From positions 3,184,001 to 3,248,000 of the forward strand of contig NZ_CP102480.1 of NCBI RefSeq assembly GCF_024662015.1: a stretch of DNA of 64,000 bases, in the 5' to 3' direction. Source of the DNA: Nisaea acidiphila (GTDB lineage Bacteria > Pseudomonadota > Alphaproteobacteria > Thalassobaculales > Thalassobaculaceae). Position 1 is the first letter of the stretch; every line of letters starts with the position of its first letter. The notes under the pieces are model-generated. The model searched no databases. It was not told where the DNA came from and saw nothing but the letters and a program-made list of their open reading frames with translations. Shown piece by piece: positions 8,808-18,700 of the stretch. The position numbers and the translations under genes are program-made.

Positions 8808-9929
8808 TCAGACTGTATCCAGCGGCGCAAGTCCCGCGGCGATTTCCCAGATCTCCGCCTGGTCCGGCCAAGCGGCGACAAGCTGGGCCAGTTCCTGGGC
8901 GAGGAGGTCGGCATGGGCAGTGTCGTCCAAGGCGTCCGTCGTCAGCAGCAGGTTGGCGCAGGCCTTGGCGTGGACAACGGCCATTTCCTCGTCCTCGGGC
9001 CGGGCCGCGGACAGGGCGAGGATGTCGTCATAGATCTGGCGCGCTTTGCCGACGTCTCCATCGCGGCAGAAATCCGTCATCAGGTTGAACGCCGCCAGGG
9101 CGACTTTGCCGGCCATCCCGTCGCTGGCGGCCGCGCGTTGCTGCAGGTCGCGATAGACGGTTTCGGCGGGATCGAGCATCTGCTTGTCGCCGAATACCGT
9201 GACGAGGGCGAAACCGGCATCCGCGAGGACTTCGCTCAATTCCGGATCGGGCCCGTAGCGGCCAACGAAACCGGCAAGGTCGAAATAGAGCTCAAGCGCC
9301 TTCTTCGGTGCGCCTGAGCAGGCCAGATAAGTCGCGAGATTGAAGGTGCCGTTGGCGCGATGCAGCATTGTGTCCGGTCGGCTGTTCGGCACTTCGGCCA
9401 ACGCACAGAGCGAGCGGTGCAGATGCCGGGCGGCGGTCGTCCGGCCCTCGTCGCAATGGGCCGCGATCCGGTTGGAGATCGCCTTGGCGAGGGTCGAGCG
9501 CAGCAGGCGGTCGGTCGGGTGTCCGGCCGCGACGGTGCGGATCTCCTCGAAGGTGCGGTCGGCATCCGCGTCCTTGCCCTGGCGGGTATATTCGAGACAG
9601 AGGGTGACAGAGAGTTCGCAATAGCCGCGGCGCATTCCCGGATCGTCCGGATGGCCGCTGGCATAGCGCTCAAGCCGGTTGCGCACGTCCCGTATCGCCG
9701 TGATGTCCTTGCGCCGTGCATGGCAGGCGGCCAAACGAAGCGCGCCGCAGATCAGCCGGTCGCGAATATCTGCTGAGCCGCTATGGTCTTCGGCGAGTTC
9801 GTACAGGGAATCGTAGCAGGCCGTTGCCCGGGCAATCTCGCGGTCGCTGTCGCCGAAATGGCTGAGTGCGTCCGCAAGTTCTCCGGCTCTGGAGATCGTG
9901 GCTTTCCCGGCGTCCTGACCGCCTGGCAT
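8808..9929 (-). CDS. Hypothetical protein with TPR-like helical repeats
   Basis: 373 residues, not recognised. The sequence is almost wholly alpha-helical, with units of about 40 residues recurring as [H-P-D-D/T-D].LR...A.....G....A...., for example around residues 85-175 and 280-330. That is the look of a degenerate tetratricopeptide scaffold. No signal peptide or membrane segment is seen. The ATG at 9929 has GGAGGGG just upstream; the frame stays open beyond it, but only as the antisense of the protease gene. It is divergent from the Deg protease and convergent with rplQ. A protein-interaction role is inference. Confidence 0.75.
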   Translation of the reverse strand: MPGGQDAGKATISRAGELADALSHFGDSDREIARATACYDSLYELAEDHSGSADIRDRLICGALRLAACHARRKDITAIRDVRNRLERYASGHPDDPGMRRGYCELSVTLCLEYTRQGKDADADRTFEEIRTVAAGHPTDRLLRSTLAKAISNRIAAHCDEGRTTAARHLHRSLCALAEVPNSRPDTMLHRANGTFNLATYLACSGAPKKALELYFDLAGFVGRYGPDPELSEVLADAGFALVTVFGDKQMLDPAETVYRDLQQRAAASDGMAGKVALAAFNLMTDFCRDGDVGKARQIYDDILALSAARPEDEEMAVVHAKACANLLLTTDALDDTAHADLLAQELAQLVAAWPDQAEIWEIAAGLAPLDTV

Positions 9930-10049
9930 GAACCCCTCCGTTTCCGGCCCGGCGCTGCCGGTGCGTCCCTTTTGCCCCATGCACCGCCAGCCCATATAGG
10001 ATAGCGTACATTCGACCGGTTTTTGTGACAACCAACGGAAAAGCGACAG

Positions 10050-11528
10050 ATGCGAAGGCCTGAATCCACTTGGTTTTTCTTTCCTTCCGGCGGGCAGCGC
10101 CTCTTGCGGGGGCTCCATTTGGCGCTTGCCGCCGGGATCGCATTGACGCTTCTGTCCTTCGGACCGGCCTCGGCCCAGACGGTCAGGCAGGTGCCGGCCT
10201 CGCGCGAGGATATCCAGTATTCCTTCGCGCCGCTGGTGCGGAAGGTCGGGCCCGCCGTCGTCAATATTTACGCCCGCGCCGAGGTGACCGAGCGACGGAT
10301 CTCGCCGCTTTTCGACGATCCCTTCTTCCGCCGTTTCTTCGGCGACGTCTTTCCGGGCGAGACCCGCAAGCGGACGGCGCAATCCCTCGGCTCCGGGGTG
10401 ATCATGCGGGAGGATGGGCTCGTCGTGACCAACGCCCATGTCATCAAGGGGGCGGACGAGATCACCGTTGTACTGGCGGACCGCAGGGAATTCGACGCCA
10501 AGATCCTGATTCAGGACGAGCGCACCGATCTCGCCGTGCTCCGGATCGAGACGGACGGCGAAAACCTGCCCTATCTGCAAATCCGCGACAGCGACGAACT
10601 TGAGGTCGGCGATATCGTGCTCGCGATCGGCAACCCTTTCGGCGTCGGGCAGACCGTGACGAGCGGGATCATCTCGGCGCTGGCACGGACGGCACTCGGG
10701 ATCACCGATTACAGCTTCTTCATCCAGACCGACGCGGCGATCAATCCGGGCAATTCCGGCGGGGCGCTGATCTCGATGGATGGCAGGCTGGTCGGTGTGA
10801 ACACCGCGATCTTCAGCAATCAGAAGGGTAGCGGCGCGGGATCGGTCGGGATCGGATTCGCGGTGCCGTCCAACATGGTTCGCACGATCCTCGAAGGCGT
10901 CGACAAGGGCGTGATCATCCGGCCCTGGCTTGGCGTCTCCGGGCAGACCATGACGACGGAGCTGGCTGAACAGTTCGGATTGCCCCGCCCGGTGGGCGTG
11001 GCGGTGACCGATGTCTATCCGGACGGCCCGGCGGCAAATGCGGGGATCCGGGTCGGCGATATCGTTCTCAAGGTTTCCGGCCGCGAGATCGTCGACGAGC
11101 AGGCCCTGCGCTACCGGGTCGCGACGCGGCCCCTGGAGAGCATCGCCGAAATCGAGATTTTGCGCCGAGGCGAAATCGAGACAGTGAGCGTACCGATGCG
11201 GCCGCCGCTCGCACAACCGGCGCCGGACCTGCGCGACCTGAACGGCCAGCACCCGCTGGCCGGGGCCAGGGTCGCCAATCTCTCGCCGGCTTTCGCGCTG
11301 GAAAACGATCTGGACGACATGGCGCGCGGCGTCGTGGTGCTGAAAGTCGCGCGGCAATCACCTGCCGCCCGGATCGGACTGCGTCCGGGCGATATCGTGC
11401 TTGAGGTGAACGGGGAAAAGATCGATCTGGTTGCGACCCTCGAGCGGGCCATGCTCTCCAGCCAGAATGCCTGGCGCATTTCCATCCGCCGAGAGGGCCA
11501 GGTGCTGACGACGGAAATCAAAAGCTGA
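10050..11528 (+). CDS. Periplasmic Do/Deg-family serine protease
   Basis: 492 residues. A signal peptide ends near SAQ (residues 41-43). The trypsin-like domain carries His130 (NAHV), Asp160 (RTDLAVL) and Ser236 (GNSGG), the full catalytic triad. Two PDZ domains follow, about residues 290-380 and 395-490. This is the DegP/DegQ layout: a chaperone-protease for misfolded envelope proteins. I cannot say which subfamily, so no symbol is given. rarA starts two bases after its stop, implying cotranscription. Confidence 0.93.
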   Translation: MRRPESTWFFFPSGGQRLLRGLHLALAAGIALTLLSFGPASAQTVRQVPASREDIQYSFAPLVRKVGPAVVNIYARAEVTERRISPLFDDPFFRRFFGDVFPGETRKRTAQSLGSGVIMREDGLVVTNAHVIKGADEITVVLADRREFDAKILIQDERTDLAVLRIETDGENLPYLQIRDSDELEVGDIVLAIGNPFGVGQTVTSGIISALARTALGITDYSFFIQTDAAINPGNSGGALISMDGRLVGVNTAIFSNQKGSGAGSVGIGFAVPSNMVRTILEGVDKGVIIRPWLGVSGQTMTTELAEQFGLPRPVGVAVTDVYPDGPAANAGIRVGDIVLKVSGREIVDEQALRYRVATRPLESIAEIEILRRGEIETVSVPMRPPLAQPAPDLRDLNGQHPLAGARVANLSPAFALENDLDDMARGVVVLKVARQSPAARIGLRPGDIVLEVNGEKIDLVATLERAMLSSQNAWRISIRREGQVLTTEIKS

Positions 11529-11530
11529 CC

Positions 11531-12841
11531 GTGGCGAGCCTCTTCGAAGCCGACACGCCGCGGCCGCTCGCCGACCGGCTCCGCCCGCAGACGCTCTCCG
11601 AGGTCGTAGGGCAGGATCACCTGCTTGGGCCGGAAGCGCCGCTGGGGCGGATGATGGCGCGCGGGCGTGTCGCCTCGATCCTGCTCTGGGGGCCGCCCGG
11701 CTGCGGCAAGACCACCATCGCCCGGCTGCTGGCCGACGGCACCGACATGGGGTTCGAGCCGCTCTCCGCCGTCTTCTCCGGTGTGGCCGACCTGCGAAAG
11801 GTGTTCGAGCGAGCGAAGGAACGGCGGCAGATGGGGCGCGGCACGCTGCTTTTCATCGACGAGATCCATCGCTTCAACCGTGCGCAGCAGGATGGCTTCC
11901 TGCCCTATGTCGAGGACGGCACCGTGGTGCTGGTCGGCGCGACGACGGAGAACCCCTCCTTCGAACTGAACGCGGCCTTGCTCTCGCGCTGCCAGGTGCT
12001 GGTCCTGCGGCGTCTCGACGATGCCGCCTTCGACAAGCTGCTGGCGCGCGCCGAGGAGATCGAGGGGCGCACGCTGCCGCTGACCGAGGACGGGCGCGAG
12101 GCCCTGAAGGCTATGGCGGACGGCGACGGGCGCTACCTGCTCAATCTGGCCGAGGAGGTTTTCCTGCTGCCGCCGGAGCCGCTGCTGGGTGCGGCCGAGC
12201 TTGCCGGTGCCGTGCAGCACCGGGCCCCGGTCTATGACAAGAACCGGGAGGAGCATTACAATCTCATCAGCGCGTTGCATAAGTCGCTCCGAGGCTCGGA
12301 TGTCGATGCGGCGCTCTACTGGCTCTCGCGCATGCTCGCGGGCGGCGAGGACCCGGGCTACATCATGCGCCGGCTGACCCGCTTCGCCTCCGAGGATATC
12401 GGTATGGCGGACCCGGCGGCGCTGCCGCAGGCGCTCGCATGCTGGGACGCTTTCGACCGGATCGGCTCGCCCGAGGGAGACCTGATGCTGGCGCAGTGCG
12501 TGATCTATCTCGCGACCGCGCCGAAATCGAACGCCGCCTATAAGGCCGCAGGCGCGGCGAAACGTTCGGCCAAGTCGACCGGCTCGCTGATGCCACCGGC
12601 CCATATCCTGAACGCACCGACGAACCTTATGAAGGATCTCGGCTACGGCAAGGGTTATGCCTACGATCACGACGCGCCGGACGGTTTCTCGGGCGCGAAT
12701 TACTTCCCCGACGGGATGCCGCGCGAGCGCTTCTACAATCCGGTCGAGCGCGGTTTCGAGCGCGAGGTGCAGAAGCGGCTTGCCTATTTCGACAAGCTGC
12801 GGCGCCAGCGTCAGCAGGATGGCACCGGCGGTGACGGCTGA
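11531..12841 (+). CDS. rarA: Replication-associated recombination protein RarA (MgsA, AAA+ ATPase)
   Basis: 436 residues. Walker A GPPGCGKT is at residues 54-61 and Walker B LLFIDEIHRFNRAQQD at about 108-122. Sensor-1 (VGATTENPSFELN) and the C-terminal tetramerization region (RLTRFASEDIGMADP, NAPTNLMKDLGYGKGY) are typical of RarA. It acts at stalled replication forks. The start is GTG 11531 with a weak ribosome binding site, so translation may depend on coupling to the protease gene ending at 11528. Confidence 0.95.
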   Translation: MASLFEADTPRPLADRLRPQTLSEVVGQDHLLGPEAPLGRMMARGRVASILLWGPPGCGKTTIARLLADGTDMGFEPLSAVFSGVADLRKVFERAKERRQMGRGTLLFIDEIHRFNRAQQDGFLPYVEDGTVVLVGATTENPSFELNAALLSRCQVLVLRRLDDAAFDKLLARAEEIEGRTLPLTEDGREALKAMADGDGRYLLNLAEEVFLLPPEPLLGAAELAGAVQHRAPVYDKNREEHYNLISALHKSLRGSDVDAALYWLSRMLAGGEDPGYIMRRLTRFASEDIGMADPAALPQALACWDAFDRIGSPEGDLMLAQCVIYLATAPKSNAAYKAAGAAKRSAKSTGSLMPPAHILNAPTNLMKDLGYGKGYAYDHDAPDGFSGANYFPDGMPRERFYNPVERGFEREVQKRLAYFDKLRRQRQQDGTGGDG

Positions 12842-13727
12842 ACGCCGCTTCGATCTCTATCTGGGCATTGACTGGTCGGGGGCGAAAGGCGCGCGAACGA
12901 AGGGGATCCAAGTGGCCGCCGCCGAGCCCGACGGTCGAATCCCACAGCTTCTGCGCAATCCTTTCAAGGAGCATGGTGTCTGGTCGCGTAGCGACGTCCT
13001 GGCGTTCCTGAGGGCCGAGGCCGGCCGGGGACGCCGTGTACTCGCCGGGTTCGACTTCGCCTTCTGCTATCCTTTCGAGGACGAGAGTGCCTATTTCCCC
13101 GGGCTTGCCGGTGCTCCGGCGGATCCGCCGGGTGTCTGGGGGCTGGTCGAGCAGGCCGCCTCGGACTTGCCGGAACTTTACGGCGCTGCGCTCTACCAGC
13201 GTGACGATCTGCCCTATCGCGACTATTTCATGGCGCCCGGCTGGTCGGGGGAGCTCTACAAGCACCGCCAGCGTCGTACGGAGCTGGCCTCTGCAGCCGT
13301 CACGACGCCGCATCCGGTCTTCAAATGCATCGGCGCCGCGAATGTGGGCACCGGCTCATTGGCCGGCATGCGTTTGCTGCACCGGCTTCGAGCGGACGGG
13401 CCGGAAACGCGGATCTGGCCTTTCGATCCGGAACCGGGTGGCATCCTGACCGTCGTGGAAATCTTTCCCCGGCTTTTTTTCAAACGCGCGGAGGGAGACC
13501 CGCGGGCTTGGGGGAATCCGGACAACCTGGCCGCTGTACTGGCGCGCTACGGTACGGAGGCCGCGCCGCTGCCGCCGATCCGAAGCGAGGACGAAGCGGA
13601 CGCACTGATCTCCGCCGCCGCGCTCCGGTCTCTCGCGGGTGACGACGAGCTCTGGGCACAAGCAGAGCGTCCCGGCGCCGCAAGGGAAGGCTGGATATTC
13701 GGCGCCGCTTGGGCTAGCAAGCGCTGA
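12819..13727 (+). CDS. DUF429-like protein, possible RNase H-fold nuclease
   Basis: 302 residues. The start FDLYLGIDWSGAKGART and a second acidic stretch RVLAGFDFAFCYPFED, with a late acidic cluster (SEDEADALISAAAL), resemble the DUF429 family, which is predicted to have an RNase H-like fold with scattered acidic residues. No biochemical role is known to me. The start is either ATG 12819, overlapping rarA by 23 bases, or GTG 12831; neither has a strong ribosome binding site. Its stop overlaps crcB (TGATG). Confidence 0.7.
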   Translation: MAPAVTAERRFDLYLGIDWSGAKGARTKGIQVAAAEPDGRIPQLLRNPFKEHGVWSRSDVLAFLRAEAGRGRRVLAGFDFAFCYPFEDESAYFPGLAGAPADPPGVWGLVEQAASDLPELYGAALYQRDDLPYRDYFMAPGWSGELYKHRQRRTELASAAVTTPHPVFKCIGAANVGTGSLAGMRLLHRLRADGPETRIWPFDPEPGGILTVVEIFPRLFFKRAEGDPRAWGNPDNLAAVLARYGTEAAPLPPIRSEDEADALISAAALRSLAGDDELWAQAERPGAAREGWIFGAAWASKR

Positions 13728-14107
13728 TGAAAATGCTCCTCGCCATCGCGCTCGGCGGCGCTCTCGGAGCGCTCGCCCGTCACAAGGTCGGATCCGTCGC
13801 CATGCATTGGCTCGGCAGCGGTTTTCCCTATGGCACGCTCACGGTCAATATCGCCGGTTCCTTCCTGCTTGGCTTGCTCGCCGGCGGCCTTGCCTTCCGC
13901 TTCAGCCTGCCGCTCGAGGCGCGTGCCTTCCTGATGGTCGGCTTCTGCGGCGCCTTTACCACTTTTTCCACCTTCGCTCTCGACTTCGCGACCCTGACCG
14001 AGCGCGGCAACCTGATGCTGGCCGGTTTCTATGTCGCGGTATCCGTGGCCGGTGCGATCCTCGCCATGTTCGGGGGACTCGCCATCATGCGGACCCTGTT
14101 CGCATGA
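13727..14107 (+). CDS. crcB: Fluoride ion channel CrcB (Fluc)
   Basis: 126 residues with four hydrophobic helices. Family marks include GGALGALARHKV near the N-terminus, PYGTLTVNIAGSFLLGLL and GFCGAFTTFSTFALD. Dual-topology dimers export fluoride across the inner membrane. Both ends overlap neighbours (TGATG with the DUF429-like gene, ATGA with the pseudouridine synthase gene). No fluoride riboswitch is seen upstream, as the gene sits inside an operon. Confidence 0.95.
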   Translation: MKMLLAIALGGALGALARHKVGSVAMHWLGSGFPYGTLTVNIAGSFLLGLLAGGLAFRFSLPLEARAFLMVGFCGAFTTFSTFALDFATLTERGNLMLAGFYVAVSVAGAILAMFGGLAIMRTLFA

Positions 14108-15102
14108 GCGGGGTGAAGACAGTTGCGGTGAAAACCGACGAAGCGGAGATGCGGGTCGATCGCTGGTTCAGGAAACATTTTCCCGGACTCGGTCATGGCC
14201 GGCTGGAGAAGTTGCTGCGCAAGGGCGAGATCCGGGTTGACGGCAAGCGGGCAAAGTCAAACCAACGCCTCAAGGCGGGCCAGCAGGTTCGCGTCCCCCC
14301 GATGGGCGAGGCGGAGACGACAGCACCGGATCCCGGCGCTCGGCCGAAGAAACAACCCGTGGTCGACGAGGCACTCGCGGAGGAGCTGCGCCAACGCATC
14401 CTCTTCATGGACGATGACGTGATCGCGCTCGACAAGCCTGCCGGGCTCGCAACCCAGGGCGGAACCGGGCAGAAGACCCACCTGGACGCGATGCTGGATG
14501 CGCTCCGGTTCGACAAGCTGGAGCGCCCGAAACTGGTACACCGGCTCGACAAGGACACGTCCGGGGTTCTCCTGATCGCCCGCTCCGCAGCGGCCGCCCG
14601 ATGGCTGACGGCCGCCTTCCGGGCCAAGACCGCACGCAAGATCTACTGGGCTCTTGTCGTCGGCGAAGTGAAGCCGAGATCTGCCCGCATCGATCTGCCG
14701 ATCGCCAAGCTGCCCGGCAAGAGCGGGGAGAAGATGGCGGTGGATTTCGACGAAGGGAAGAAGGCGCAGACCGACTACGAGGTCGTGGAACAGCTCGGTA
14801 AGCGCGTCGCCTGGGTCGCACTCTCCCCGATCACCGGACGGACCCACCAGCTCCGGGTTCACATGATGGAACGGCGCACTCCGATCGTCGGCGACGGGAA
14901 ATATGGCGGACAGGAAGCCTTCCTCGTTGCCGAAGGCCTGTCGCGCAAGCTGCACCTGCATGCCCGCGAAGTCGAGGTGACGCGACCGAACGGATCGCTG
15001 CTGCGGATCTCGGCACCCTTGCCTGACCACATGATGAAGGCCTGGCAGTTTTTCGGCTTCGATCCGGACGGCGGGGCGGATGCCCTGCATGAGGTAGACT
15101 AG
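14104..15102 (+). CDS. Ribosomal large subunit pseudouridine synthase, RluC/RluD type
   Basis: 332 residues. An N-terminal S4 RNA-binding domain (about 15-75: RVDRWFRKHFPGLGHGRLEK) is followed by the RluA-type catalytic domain with HRLDKDTSG, where Asp149 is the expected nucleophile, and GRTHQLRVHM near the C-terminus. It isomerizes uridines of 23S rRNA. RluC and RluD cannot be told apart here with certainty; RluC is more usual in this neighbourhood. ATG 14104 overlaps the crcB stop. Confidence 0.92.
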   Translation: MSGVKTVAVKTDEAEMRVDRWFRKHFPGLGHGRLEKLLRKGEIRVDGKRAKSNQRLKAGQQVRVPPMGEAETTAPDPGARPKKQPVVDEALAEELRQRILFMDDDVIALDKPAGLATQGGTGQKTHLDAMLDALRFDKLERPKLVHRLDKDTSGVLLIARSAAAARWLTAAFRAKTARKIYWALVVGEVKPRSARIDLPIAKLPGKSGEKMAVDFDEGKKAQTDYEVVEQLGKRVAWVALSPITGRTHQLRVHMMERRTPIVGDGKYGGQEAFLVAEGLSRKLHLHAREVEVTRPNGSLLRISAPLPDHMMKAWQFFGFDPDGGADALHEVD

Positions 15103-15786
15103 ATGGCAAATGGCGATCCGCTGCGCCTCGTCGTGTTCGACATGGACGGGACACTGATCGACAGCCAGCACCATATTATCGCCTCAATGACCCGCGCATT
15201 CTCGGCGAACGGGTTGCCCGCTCCCGACCCCGCTGCGGTCAGGGCCGGTGTCGGTTTGCCGCTGGAAGCAATTTTCCGATCATTGCTGCCGGGGCACGGT
15301 CCGGCGCTTTACGGCAAGCTGGCGGAGGATTATCGCGACGATCATCGCAGCCGCCTCGATCGCGGCGAGCGTCAAGAACCGCTGATGCCGGGCGCGCGCG
15401 AGGTGATCGAGCGTCTCGACGCCGCCGGTTATCTGATCGCGCTCGCGACCGGGAAGGGAACAAGAGGCGCCCGTCATGCGTTGGAGGTGCATGGCTTGAT
15501 CGACTACTTTGTCACGATCCAGACGGCGGACACGGCGCCTGGAAAACCGCATCCCGGAATGCTTCTCCAGGCGATGGACGAGGCCGGCGTTGAGGCATCC
15601 GCCACGATCATGGTCGGCGATACGGTGTATGACCTGGAGACGGCGCGAAACGCCTCGGTGGCGTCCGTTGCCGTGACCTGGGGTTATCACGAGCGGGATG
15701 CGCTCTATTCTTATGGAGCGGACGCGCTGATCGACCATTTCGACGATCTGGACGCGGCAGTCGAGCGGCTCTTGAAGAACGGATAG
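15103..15786 (+). CDS. HAD-superfamily phosphatase, phosphoglycolate phosphatase-like
   Basis: 227 residues. Motif I is VVFDMDGTLIDS (residues 10-21, nucleophile Asp14), motif II is ALATGKG, the motif III lysine is in APGKPHP, and motif IV is MVGDTVYDLETA. A helical C1 cap lies between motifs I and II. The substrate is not evident; the family includes phosphoglycolate phosphatases. The ATG directly abuts the preceding stop, implying the same transcript as the pseudouridine synthase. Confidence 0.9.
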   Translation: MANGDPLRLVVFDMDGTLIDSQHHIIASMTRAFSANGLPAPDPAAVRAGVGLPLEAIFRSLLPGHGPALYGKLAEDYRDDHRSRLDRGERQEPLMPGAREVIERLDAAGYLIALATGKGTRGARHALEVHGLIDYFVTIQTADTAPGKPHPGMLLQAMDEAGVEASATIMVGDTVYDLETARNASVASVAVTWGYHERDALYSYGADALIDHFDDLDAAVERLLKNG

Positions 15787-15793
15787 GAGCGGC

Positions 15794-18700
15794 GTGGTGC
15801 GATATCTCAAATATTCCCTGCTGGGAGTTCTGGCGCTGGTCGTCCTGACGGGCGCGGGGGCCGCGCTGTTCGTGGCGACCCTCGAACCTGAAGACGTGAA
15901 GCGCTTCGTAGAGGAAGAGGTCACGGAGCGTTCGGGGCGGCGGCTTCGGATCGACGGCCCGCTCAGCTACGAAATCTCGATGACGCCGAAGATCTCGGTG
16001 TCGGAAGTCAGCTTCCAGAATGCTGACTGGTCCGAGCACGAGGAAATGCTCCGTATCGGCAAGCTTCAGATCAGTCTCGATCTGAACCGTATCCTGAGCG
16101 GCGTCGTCCAGGTCGATAACATATTTCTGGAACATGCGAAGATCCGTATGGAGCGCCGCGCGGACGGCAGCGCTAACTGGAATCTGTTCTCGTCGGACGA
16201 GGATGAGAGCGGGGCAGACCGCCGCGGCGATCCGGAGGGGCGCATCCGCCTGTTCCCGATCGTGGAAAGCGTGACGCTCATCAATGTCGATGTTCTTCTG
16301 GACGATGCGCTCGATGAGCGCCGGCATCACGTCGAAATCGATCTCGTCGATCTCGACGCCCCCACGCTGGACGATCCGGTCGAGGCCGTGGTCCGGATGA
16401 AAATCGATGACCGCGATGTCGACATTGCCGGCAACTTGCCGCCGGCGGTCTCCATCGGAGACGCCGCGCAGCCGCAGCCGTTCGACATCACCGGAGAAGC
16501 GCTCGGCCAACCTTTCACCGCGGCCGGCAAGCTCGTTTTTGCCTACGAAGGCGGGCGGCCGGTCAATATCGCGATACAGGATTTCAAGGGCACCGCCTTC
16601 GGGAGCGATCTCTCCGGACTTTTCAAGCTCGATCTGGCCTCCGACATACCGCTCATTGCGGCGAATCTACGCTCCGAGAAGCTGGACACGCGGGGCATCG
16701 AAGCCCTTATCGCCGGTACGCGTAAAGAGGAGCCGGCAGAGACAGCGGAGGCGGCGCCGTCCCGCCAATTGCGCGAAATCGTGGATGACCGGATTCCTGT
16801 CGAATGGCTGGACGAGGCGTCGGTCGATATCGCGCTTAATATCAAATCTCTTGTGACCGGCGTGGCGTCGGCGACAGACCTCTCGGCACAGGTCGTCCTC
16901 GGCAACGGGCGTCTGGAGATTTCTCCGTTCTGGGCTGTCTACGAAGGGTCGCCGATCCGGTTCGAGGCCACTGTGGGACGTGACGGGGACGCCATTGCCG
17001 GAGCCGTAGACCTGACGGTCTCGGGAGCGGATTTCGACCGCTTGGCCGGAGCTTTCGTCGACACCAAAGGCTTCGAAGCCGGTGGCAATCTTGTCGTCAA
17101 GTACCGTACATCTGGCACCACGGTCGGCCATGCTATCGAGCGCAGCGTCTTCGAATTATCCGCCCAGATGCCGGAAATGCGCTACCGCGATCCGGCAGGA
17201 CCGGTCTGGGGCAGGGACGCGACGGCCAAGAGGGTGGGGCTGGAAGTCGTTCTCGCGGGAACCGACGTCGATTCCTTGCTGAAAGCGTTGGACAAGGCCA
17301 GCCATATCCGGCTGGACACTCCGTTGGAAGGAACATTGCTTGCCGCGTTTACCGGTACGGCGAAACTCCATGCGGAGGAACTGTCCACGCCGGACGACAA
17401 TGCCCGGGACATCCTTCTGGAAGTCGCGCTCCAGGACAAAGTGCTGACCGCGAAGATTTCGGAGATGCTGCTTGCGGGCGCGCGGCTATCCGTCGACGCA
17501 CGGCTGGCGAGGGTGGGGGACGCAAGTCAGCTTGAGGGGAAACTCTACTGGCAGGACGTTGATCTCGGCCTGATCGGGCGCAGGGTCCTGAGCGAAGGGA
17601 GCCTCAGCGGAGAAGGCGATTTCGACATCAATCTTCGCGGGCAGGCCCGGACCGTCGCGGCGATGCTGACCGCGCTCGACGGCGAGATCGGGATCAACTT
17701 GTCAGACGTGGTCTACAAGCGGCCCGACCCCGCGGGTGGGCCGGAGCAAACGTTTACGATCAGCCAGCTCGCGGTCGCCGCGCCGTCCATGGCGCAGCCG
17801 TTCGAGGGGCGTATCGCCGGCGCGTTCGAGGGCCAGACAATAGAAATCGCGGGAAGCTTCCCGCCGCCGAAGGCGCTCGTCGACCAAGGGACCCCGTTGC
17901 CGTTCGCTTTCACTGGGCGCGCGCTGGATGAGCCGGTATCTGTGAAGGGAAACCTGACCCTCGTTCAGGTCGGTGATACTTTCACGAGCTTCAGCCTAAC
18001 CGGGCTCGATACAAAGATCGGAAAGTCTGACCTCAGGGGCGACGTGCGGATCGGTCTCGAGGGCGAGCGTCCGAATATCAAGCTTTCGATGGCGAGCGAC
18101 TTCCTCGATCTCGAGCCTCTGCTCGGCAAGCATTTCAAGGCGGATCGTAATGGCGGGGAAGAGAGCAAGGCGGAAACCGCCGGGGATCCTCTGGACGAGC
18201 CGTTTCCGGTGGAAGTTCTCGGGCTGATCGACGGCGATTTCGACCTGCGCGCAGCAACGTTGCAAACGCCCGGTGCGCTGTTCCAGGATCTGACGCTCCG
18301 GACCCAGGTCCAGAACAAGGTCCTCACCGTATTTCCCTCGAATGGCGTCTTCAACGGAGGCCGCTTCAATCTCGAGGGCAAGGTCGACGGCTCGAAACCC
18401 GAACTGGCGGATTTTGCGGTGAAGGGCGACTGGCGCGACGCCGAGTTCGGCAATGTCCTGCGGGAGTATTTCGATACAACGGTTCTCGAAGGCCGCAGCA
18501 ACATGCTGGTCGATCTGACGGCGCGCGGCCGGGTTCCCCGGGAGGCGATGGATACCGTCAATGGCCAATTCGCTCTCGTCGTGCAGGACGGCACAATGGC
18601 AAATGCCTATTGGGAACTGCTGGCCGCCGACCTGCTGACCGGCCTGTTGCCGGCGCTTGGCCGGGACACCGAAGAAGGGCGGCTCAATTGCCTTGCCACG

